Of a DNA stretch of 64,000 nt, positions 56,426-64,000 are shown one piece after another. The DNA is taken from positions 52,964,501 to 53,028,500 of the forward strand of contig CP136891.1 of assembly GCA_034359265.1 (NCBI GenBank). The letters are read 5' to 3'. The notes beneath the pieces were generated by a model, which worked only from the letters and a program-made list of their open reading frames with translations, made no database searches and was not told where the DNA came from. The DNA is from Canna indica. Taxonomy: Eukaryota; Streptophyta; Magnoliopsida; Zingiberales; Cannaceae. Positions within the stretch are counted from its first letter, which is position 1; the number at the start of each line of letters is the position of its first letter. The position numbers were made by a program, and so were the translations under genes.

Positions 56426-58249
56426 ATTTTTGTCCCTAATTTCTTTCTCCTCTAAAACGAAAGCTCAATAAATCAACTCTTCCTTCGTAGCCCTGTTGAT
56501 GAAAGTAGGAGGTTTTATCACCGTAGATTAGAGACAATTAGGCTGATTTCGAAATTTGCTTGAATCCAAGTAATGTGTATTACAAATGTAGAAAGTTCAG
56601 GGTAAATAGTGCTTGTGACCAGCTCCTACACAAATGTTACCAGCTAAATTTACATTAAAATTATTAATTCTTATTAACAATTAACTATTTGTTTTTTTCG
56701 AAAACATCACACTACAATTTGTCCTAAATGACTTGGAGTCTGCAGGAAGAGAGACGAGCCAATAAAGCTCATTTATCTTAAACTCCGAGTGAATTCTTAA
56801 CTGATTAAGCCTCAACAGGTTGGTCCGGTTCAATGGGTGAAAAAAATCAAGAAATCTGGTCTACCGGTCCAGGTTATTCCAAATTTGATCAATTTTCATC
56901 TCAGAAACCAGTAATGTAAACTCATATCCTATAAGAGCCAGGATTTCAGAGCATACAGGACCACAGAAGCCTTATAAACTCAACTAGGAAATCCACTATA
57001 ACCAAGAAATACTAAGATTTTTGGAAAATAATCAACTGGAATAAAGAATGTGATAATACAAAATATGGGAGCTCACAGATGATGTGAAGAACTTAGTTAA
57101 ATTGCTTTAACAATATGCCCACAAGACTGATCCAAAGATGCACCAGCTTGGTGAATCCCTAGTGATGCTTCAGTGGGGGCTTTTTTCAGAGGCCTTTACA
57201 TGATAAGAAAATAAGATCGAGGAAGAGGAAAATAGGTATTAGATTGTACAGCTTTTGATGAAAGCTGGACACATAACAAAAGAATGTCAATAGTGTAACT
57301 TTTGATGGAATCCCTGGTGCATCGAAAACCACTTAAACCTGGGGAAAAGATGTCTAGCTGCTTGATGATAGTATTCTTTAGCTGGTCCAGACCTGATAAA
57401 TCATAACCAAGGTAAGGATGTGGCCAACATGAGAGATTCAAGGCTTTAGTCTCCTAGACAATCTACCACAACAAAGTTGCTTGCTCAAAGAAGCAGAACA
57501 TCATTTGCCCTAAAAGATTAAGCAGGACAAATTGCTAGGCAACACTGGGGCTCTTTAGTTATATATAAAGTACAAATACAAAGAACAAAAATAAAATAGG
57601 TAGAAAGCATTGTCAACTAGTCCATGGCACACTAAACGCATACTGTGCCTTGAAAGTTAATAACCCCTTGCAAATTAACAATATGATCCAGTGATAAACT
57701 AAATATATTAATGCAAAGTTCATTGATAGAACCTTTTTGTCAGTTCAAAGAAGAAAAGAAATGCAACAAATATGACTATACAGCATCAGCAATCTTTGCA
57801 TAGAACAAATTATACGGGCATTTCAACTGACGCATTCTAAAACATACAAGAATGTTAAAGCTTCATCGGTTAGATCTCCACACACGTATCAGATAGTCTA
57901 TACATCCAAAAGCTTGTATACAATGCTTAGCCAGTTTAATATGTAACATAATCGTCCGTAGATATGTAAAACAAACTTTTTCAATTAGCACAGTTTTCTC
58001 AGAACATGGACAGACTCAATTGGCAAGAATATGCTGAATAGCAAAGATCTCTATATTGAATTTTATTTGTTGTATGTATGGGAAGAAGTGAAAGAGAAGG
58101 CAGCGGAGGTAGAGGAAGAACATGATAGTTTAAAGCCTAAATTGATATAAAATGTTCATTGAGCCAAGACAACATTTTGTCTAAAACAGTGGCTAAATTA
58201 ATGGAGAGACATAATTGAACAATGTTGATAGGTTAAGGAATAAACCACA

Positions 58250-58985
58250 TTTTCAAAGGTGCTCGCCTGGGCGCCTAGGCATGCCAGGAGAGGTGCCATT
58301 TCAGTCGCGTGCCTTGGTTGCACGTGGGGGGCTTTTTTTCTAAAGCCGTGCCTTATGCGCCTGGGTGAAACATGTTTTTTTCTTAATTGGAAGGGACCAC
58401 CACTTAGTGTAATATTTAAAAAATTAAAAAAAGAAAACATCTAGGGCTTTGCCCACTTTCACCCGTGCCCTTCTATTTCTCCTTCCCTTTCACTGTCGCC
58501 CCCTCTTTTCCTTCTTCTCTTTCACTTACGCGACTTTGAAGAGATTGAGGCGGATTCATATGAAACAGAAAATGATGTTGAAGGATACAAGTCAGATGGA
58601 GATGGGGATGATTAAAATGTTAGTAATTTTAGTGATGGCGACTCTGGATATGATGTCTGTTAAAACTTAAAAGCTTTGGTGTTTTTCATGTTTGATTTGG
58701 AAACTCTTAGTCTTTAAAAGATTTTATTGTTTGTCTCTTTAATTAGATTCATAATATGCAATGTTTTAATTCTCCATTGGAATTGTTGATGTTATAGGTT
58801 CACTAGTGCATATAATCTAATTCTTGCATTGTATATCATATTATTTATTGTTTGAGAATAATATAGGTAAGGTTTTTAAAAGGTGCGCCTTGCTTGGTCA
58901 TACGCGCGCTTTTTTTGTGCCTTGCGCCTCAGACGATATGGGACCTTTGGGCCTTGAGTGCCTAGCGCCTTTGACAAGCTTGGGA
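58250..58985. repeat. Interspersed element with GCGCC-rich inverted ends
   Basis: The left part (ttttcaaaggtgctcgcctg, then ggcgcctaggc) and the right part (tgcctagcgcctttgac) form imperfect inverted ends around an AT-rich middle. Further copies of gtgcgcctt words lie at 58880-58930. This kind of gcgcct-rich repeat is widespread in plant genomes; the superfamily is not clear here. A short frame at 58449-58670 is not called. Confidence 0.5.
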
Positions 58986-59009
58986 ATAAAATGATTAAAA
59001 AATAAAAAA

Positions 59010-59590
59010 ATTGAGGAATCTAATCGATAAATGAGGTCTAGGCGAGGGACAACCTAGGATTTACCCCTAGTTAATAGTAAGGAACTTTACATAAATTTAT
59101 ATGCTTCCAAACAATAAATAACATTCATTTGTAAATTTTATGAAGAGCACATATCTCCTCGATCATACTTGGTCATATAATTGCACTTATATACTAAGAA
59201 TGTTGTAATTCTCCATGATAGCAGGTTGCCGACTATAGGTGCACCAAATATCAAAAAGGCTTCAGTGTAGATTGGAGAAATTTGAATTCGGTTAAAAAGA
59301 GAAAATAGAAAAATTGAGGGATCTAATAAAAAAAAGGAGGTAGAGTCGAGGGACAATTTAGGAAATTACCCCTAGTTAATAGTAAGGAAGCAACTTCACA
59401 TAAATTTATATGCTTCCAAATAATCCATAATATTCACTTGTAAATTTTACCAAGAGCACATATCTCCACAATCATACTTGGTCATCAGCATATATAAATT
59501 AAGAATGCTGTAATTCTCAATGATAGCAGGTTGCTGACAGTAGATGCACCAAATAGGCTTCAGTGTATATTTGGAAAATTTCGAATCATT
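59010..59590. repeat. Tandem duplication of about 300 bp
   Basis: Copy 1 (59010-59300) and copy 2 (59313-59590) share tacccctagttaatagtaag, catacttggtcat, taattct and atagcaggttgc in the same order. Divergence and small indels show that the event is not recent. It lies about 0.7-1.3 kb beyond the stop of the glycosyltransferase-like gene. Confidence 0.85.
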
Positions 59591-60296
59591 TTGAGTTTGT
59601 TGTCTAAGCTGTTCTACTTGTGGGTTCTAATTCCAATAAGATGGATCCAATGATCCCATAGATGTTATTTGTTACTGCATTTCTTCATGATTTACTCTCA
59701 TCATATCCATGGATTCTTACTCCATGCAATCCATAGGATATTTAATTTAAAACTCAAACCTATTGTAGAAACATTGTTTTAGTTAATCCAATTTTGGTAA
59801 GGAGCGAAACTGAGAGCTCCTCACGTCATAAGCTGATGTATATTGCTATTTAGTTAGTTTTAAGCATTGAAGCAATGCCATTTTTGTTGTCAATATATAA
59901 ACATACACCCTCTATGTTTTGTTCTCATGATTTCATTAAATGTTTCACTTTTTTAACTTATCATTGACAATCAACTAACAATTCAATAAGACCATTTGGA
60001 AGTAACATTAGATTTTGCGGTAATACAACATACAAGAACTAAATATATCCTTATATAGATAGCAGGTTACAAAGACTTTGTTCAAATAAATCTATAACTA
60101 AAAGCAAAAAAAATAGTATATAGATGAAAACTAATCAAAAAATATTGCATAGATCAAAGCTTCTCAATATAATATTTCAGTTCCAAATAAAAAATGAACA
60201 GAAGAGGAGCTCAACAAGTACCTGACTAGGAAACATGGATACAAAGAATATCCACACACTTCTCATGCAATCTCCAACTCTTTTTCCATGTAATTG

Positions 60297-61988
60297 CTAG
60301 CATGTGTTAACTCCATCTTTACAGTCCCGTGTCAAGTTATTGAATGTCTCTACTTGATTCTTCGCTCTATATAGCACCTCTGTATCCACTGCCACCCTCA
60401 TGTATCCATCAAACTCCACAGGTTGTCCATTATTTAGAGCCATTGTCTCATTATACCACTCACTTTTGTTCCCCCATAGTTCCTTATAATCATCAAGCAA
60501 ATGCACCTTGTAGTGAGATCTCAACTTATCAAAATAATTGTAGAATGGTTCATTCGTTGCAATATACAAATTCCTCCATTGCTGGATAACCTTTGTTAGC
60601 TTCGCAACCAAGGCTTCAGGAGAGGTGTCTGCATCCAAATTTGGCCACAGCTCCTTGTTCATGGCCTTCTCCCCCCGGACAACATGGACGGCGTCATAGT
60701 CCCAGTCCAATTGCCCTGCAATCTCTGAAACAATGTTCATCAACCGCTTCGATTTCCAAATGGATTCCCAAGGCCTCTGAATGTATTTAGCAGACCGGCC
60801 CTCGCACACTCGGTACCAGTAATTCTCGGGCTCCGGCCCATCGAACTGCCTCCAGATGATCGTGCTCCTGTCCTTCTTGAGCTGCATTGGCGTGACCTTG
60901 TACGTCGGCACCTTGCGGACTGTGATCTTGCCACTGCGCTTCTGGCTAGAGGTGCGCTCCCACCGCCTCCAATCTCTTAAAAACTCGCTCTCCTCCACCA
61001 CCAAAGCGGACTCCTTGAGGTGCTCAAAATCAAAGTAGTATCGAAAATCCTTGCCCTCCTCATCTTTGCCACTGGGATTATAGGTGGAAGCAAGGCAAAT
61101 GCTGAGATCCATCACGAACGTCCGGTTCAAGAACTGGGCTTCCCCAAGGGCGCAAAGGAAGCTCCAGAGATACTGATTCATGCCTTTGCAGTAATCGCCC
61201 CCGCGAGTGTAGTAGAGATATTTTCCTTTTCGAAAGTCTGACTCCGATCCGAGCGTTGGAATCGTGTCGTTGATCTCGGAGTCTGGGATCTGGGCAGGAG
61301 GGGCAGGGGACGAGGACGCACGCGGTGGCGGGGGCTTGGGAGCGGCGTTCAACCCAGAGCGGAACTTGCCGGCCGAGACGACCTCGTACTTGCAATTGTC
61401 CCCGGAGGCGAGCTTGAAGCGGCGGTAGTCCTTGTAGCGCCGCCAGGATTTCTCGTGGCGATTGCGGAAGCGCCAGGCTGCGTCGCACTCGCCAGGGGAA
61501 GATCCGGGGACGGGCGTTTCGTAGCTGAGAAAGACGATGGAGCGACGGAAGATCCGAGTGTTGAAGCGGCGGATCGCGTCGATGGCGCGGGGGTCGGAGC
61601 AGTTGATCGGGGCCTCGGTGTCGCAGTCGACGGGCACGACCGTTGGAGGAGCGGATGCAGCGTTGTCGACGGCATCGGAAGCGGCGGTGGAGTTGCCGGC
61701 GGCAGTGAGGGGGATTAGATCCTCGCCGGTGCGGAGAACGGAGTCGTCAGTGCGGAAGGTAGCGTTGGGGAGGGTGGCGGAGAGGGACTTGGAGATGATG
61801 GCCTTGGGGGAGTCGAGCCAGGGGTCAGGTGGCTGGTAGATGATGGCGACGACGGTGAAGACGAGCACGGCGAGGACGAAGGCCGAGAAGCACACATTGC
61901 CGAGCACCTTGACGGCCTTCTGGCTTAGCGGCAACTCCCGCTCCGCGGCCGCCCCCGTGGTTGCGCCGCCGGTGGAGGAGTCCTTCAT
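60297..61988 (-). CDS. Putative O-fucosyltransferase-like (GT65-related) type II membrane protein
   Basis: Single-exon reading frame of 563 aa. A short cytosolic N-terminus (about 30 residues) is followed by one membrane segment (about 29-50, CFSAFVLAVLVFTVVAIIY) and a Ser/Thr/Ala-rich stem, then a lumenal domain: a Golgi glycosyltransferase layout. Conserved-looking blocks are CDAAWRFRNRHEKSWRRYKD, YLYYTRGGDYCKGMNQYLWS, DLSICLASTYNPSGKDEEGK, VHVVRGEKAMNKELWPN and YIATNEPF. These agree with the plant proteins annotated as calcium-ion-binding or O-fucosyltransferase-like (Arabidopsis At4g12700/At2g04280 group), recalled rather than searched. Substrate is unknown. The HVVRGEKA and TNEPF blocks resemble nucleotide-sugar-binding parts of fucosyltransferase folds, which is inference. 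Several N-x-S/T sites lie in the lumenal part. The 5' half of the gene is GC-rich. Confidence 0.75.
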   Translation of the reverse strand: MKDSSTGGATTGAAAERELPLSQKAVKVLGNVCFSAFVLAVLVFTVVAIIYQPPDPWLDSPKAIISKSLSATLPNATFRTDDSVLRTGEDLIPLTAAGNSTAASDAVDNAASAPPTVVPVDCDTEAPINCSDPRAIDAIRRFNTRIFRRSIVFLSYETPVPGSSPGECDAAWRFRNRHEKSWRRYKDYRRFKLASGDNCKYEVVSAGKFRSGLNAAPKPPPPRASSSPAPPAQIPDSEINDTIPTLGSESDFRKGKYLYYTRGGDYCKGMNQYLWSFLCALGEAQFLNRTFVMDLSICLASTYNPSGKDEEGKDFRYYFDFEHLKESALVVEESEFLRDWRRWERTSSQKRSGKITVRKVPTYKVTPMQLKKDRSTIIWRQFDGPEPENYWYRVCEGRSAKYIQRPWESIWKSKRLMNIVSEIAGQLDWDYDAVHVVRGEKAMNKELWPNLDADTSPEALVAKLTKVIQQWRNLYIATNEPFYNYFDKLRSHYKVHLLDDYKELWGNKSEWYNETMALNNGQPVEFDGYMRVAVDTEVLYRAKNQVETFNNLTRDCKDGVNTC

Positions 61989-62800
61989 CGCCGCCCGGAG
62001 GGATTGGGGATCGGGTAGGAGGTGGATAATTACTTCAATTACTCGAGAATGTTAAAAGAAGAGACAGTTTACAGACTGGAGACGGTCAACAGGACAAAGA
62101 AGCGGTGCACGATCTTAGACACGGTTCAGCCAGTCTTCCACTCGTATTCAAGAGTCAACTGTGGGTCCAAGGTCAAGCTGATTAAAAAAAAGTCTATCGG
62201 ACCCGGAAACTGAGAGACCAATGAGCGAGCTTTTACCGTGAGTGGTGGCTCCTCCAGAACAGGAGAATTGAACGAAGAGCGAGTCGGATATATTCAAAGC
62301 TAGATTTGAGTTTTAAACTCCTGGACTGCAAATAAGTTGCTAAAATAGCTCACAATTTAATTTGCAATGATGAATTTGGAATTGCTTATCATAATACATT
62401 CTTTAACTTATTGGGGCAAAAGACATACTTACAGTAGTTGTTATTGCATGTTTGGCCGCTGAAACGTCAGAATCTGTGAGTAGGTTTCATTCATTACTTG
62501 TTATTTTTTGTTCAATCCTTTGCACCCTGTAATTTCGCTTGTTTAATTTTTGTTGTAGGTTGTTTTTTCTTTACTTCTGCTAGTCTACCGAACGTCCAAA
62601 CATGACTATTTATTAATGAAGGATTCCTCCAACATGAGAGTTGACCTAGATTGAAGTAGCTACAATACAATTCTCATATTTGCAAAGCTTTTCGGAGTTC
62701 TGCAGTTAGAATAGATTACTTATACGTGTCTTCTTTTCATAGGTTAAATGGTACAACGGTTGGTACACGGTACAATGGTTGATGGATCATGAGCAACACC
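61989..62800. other. Upstream region of the glycosyltransferase-like gene
   Basis: Presumed leader and promoter for the minus-strand gene. The first ~300 bases are moderately GC-rich; beyond 62300 the sequence is AT-rich. No TATA box could be placed with confidence and no other gene is visible. Confidence 0.4.
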
Positions 62801-62965
62801 TTAATTAACACCCTTCTTTTTCTTCTCTTTTAACTCGTGTCTTTGTGCAGAATATCCCATTTCTACTAAATCCCACAAATCATGAGACTTGAACAATGTT
62901 TGCATCTTTGTATAGCTTATCTGAATTGTTCTTGGTGCTGAATTGGTTCTCATTTCCATCAATAA
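62801..62965 (-). pseudogene. Copia gag N-terminal scrap
   Basis: The reading SYTKMQTLFKSHDLWDLVEM, then GYS, matches the copia gag block usually written YxxWSIKMKTLFKSQDLWDLVEKGY. The usual upstream Trp is missing and the frame ends soon after LKEKKKKGVN. The remaining gag and pol are absent. An independent host exon is unlikely. Confidence 0.65.
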
Positions 62966-63247
62966 TAATTTCTGATACTTTCTATTTCTAAATATGATAA
63001 GTCTAACAGAGTAAACTCTGAACATAGGATTTCCAGTAGTCAAGTAATTTGCTTACATGAATTAACTATTACATCAAGTGCTATTCGATTTCAAATAGTA
63101 AGGATTTCTAAACATCACAAATATGCTCAGTTTTGGTGAACGGAGATGAATGCCTCATTCTATTATATTTTTCCCTTGCTACATGCTTACCTGCTAAGTT
63201 GTGCACATAAATTGAAGGGAATGGTACCCTTAAGTCAACCACACGTA

Positions 63248-64000
63248 TGTAACGATGGACTATTCTACGGTAATGAATAATATGAGACAATTTTTCATTA
63301 TATGCTACATCTATAGATATTAATAGATTATGATAAATCCCATGAGCCAGGACAATATTTCTAGACCATGATGAGATCATACTAGTGAGACCTCGAATCT
63401 AATAAACCCTAACTCAAAATATTCCTAGTCGTAGAGTCACCAAGTAGGGAATCATGATTCCGACAAAACTAGTACACTTGGTACATTCTCTATTGTAGGG
63501 GGTAATTGATCTCATAGTTACCTATGAGGTGTCATTAATGTACAAGTGTAAGTGCTCATTGGAGAATGAGTTCACCAAACATACTCGCTCAAGAATGTCA
63601 AATGGAATCCTCACATGAGTGTCAATAGGCAATACCTAATATGATAGTAGGTGCAAGTGGTCCACACTATTCGAGTAGTCATGATACGTTGCTAGACGTC
63701 AATCTTGACTTGTGATTAAATACAATCAAGATATGATCGAGCGATCACATTAAAGAGTTTAATGGGGATTGTGCAAATTAATACGCATATAAGGTGTTCT
63801 ATCGAATTATGACACTCACATGAGCACGATTCATTATCGGCTTAGTGTGGGGCCCAATGGGTCACACACAAACAAGTTTTCTCATAACGAGATTTATAAG
63901 ATAAATCTCGAATGTGAAAACTAATGTCTACTAGCATGGACATGCCGTGACACGATCACTGTACTCGTCTATCGACATCAAATGGGAAAGAGTTTCCCTT
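63248..64000 (+). repeat. Second copy of the copia-type LTR from 13846, cut by the window
   Basis: Follows 13846-15000 closely: aatgaataatatgag, catatgctacatctat, gatgagatcata, gttacctatgag, cattaatgtacaagtg, ggggcccaatgggtcacaca. It lacks about 350 bases present in the first copy (near 14270-14680). The element continues beyond the right edge. Confidence 0.75.

Noticed and set aside
57196..57441. Minus-strand frame of 81 codons downstream of the glycosyltransferase-like gene
   Set aside because: No domain, no splice partners with coding content, and AT-rich surroundings. It is treated as chance.
61078..61839. Several frames of 87-136 codons overlapping the glycosyltransferase-like gene
   Set aside because: They are other-frame shadows of the GC-rich 5' half of the 563-codon gene.

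Overview
This window looks like a transposon-rich stretch of a flowering-plant nuclear genome. There is no bacterial gene organisation. The few host genes are spread out and have plant-type introns, and most of the sequence is layered LTR retrotransposons, MITEs and a CACTA DNA transposon. The encoded KORRIGAN-type cellulase resembles monocot forms, and its first exon is GC-rich as in many monocots, so a monocot is a tentative guess.

Layout. 1-474: Ty1/copia reverse transcriptase scrap and its 3' region. 475-10619: a decayed minus-strand Ty3/gypsy chromovirus with a chromodomain, a 3.4-kb LTR on its 3' side and a different-looking LTR on its 5' side. 10619-13805: a minus-strand Tat-like gypsy remnant whose reverse transcriptase is deleted, followed by an LTR inverted repeat. 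13846-24497: a copia-type LTR split by a complete gag-only element (15692-24334, 5-bp duplication ATGGG), which itself carries two MITEs. 24498-28904: retroelement leader sequence, a second copy of the chromovirus LTR, and a CACTA-like end next to a captured papain-type cysteine protease fragment. 28905-36052: a second gag-only element of the same family. 36053-38400: copia RT/RNase H remnant, its LTR and a small TRIM.

The host gene part begins at 38785 with a complete six-exon membrane-anchored endo-1,4-beta-glucanase (KORRIGAN/GH9, 619 aa, minus strand). At 42421-49923 lies a 7.5-kb CACTA (En/Spm) transposon with matching 3-bp target duplications. Its accessory TnpA-like gene can be read as eight intact exons (453 codons), while its TnpD transposase has lost the catalytic core. 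50-60 kb holds old LTR pieces, MITE and TRIM scraps and three tandem duplications. At 60297-61988 is an intact single-exon type II membrane protein related to plant O-fucosyltransferase-like (GT65-related) proteins. The window ends in another copy of the copia LTR family.

How it fits together. The two intact host genes both point to the secretory pathway and cell wall, but nothing shows they are co-regulated. The transposons form a readable insertion order: copia LTR, then gag-only element, then MITEs. No clearly new functional system was proved. The best candidates are the pol-less, gag-carrying LTR element family, whose pol position is filled by ~0.5-kb tandem modules (two copies here), and the CACTA element with an intact accessory protein but an excised catalytic core.
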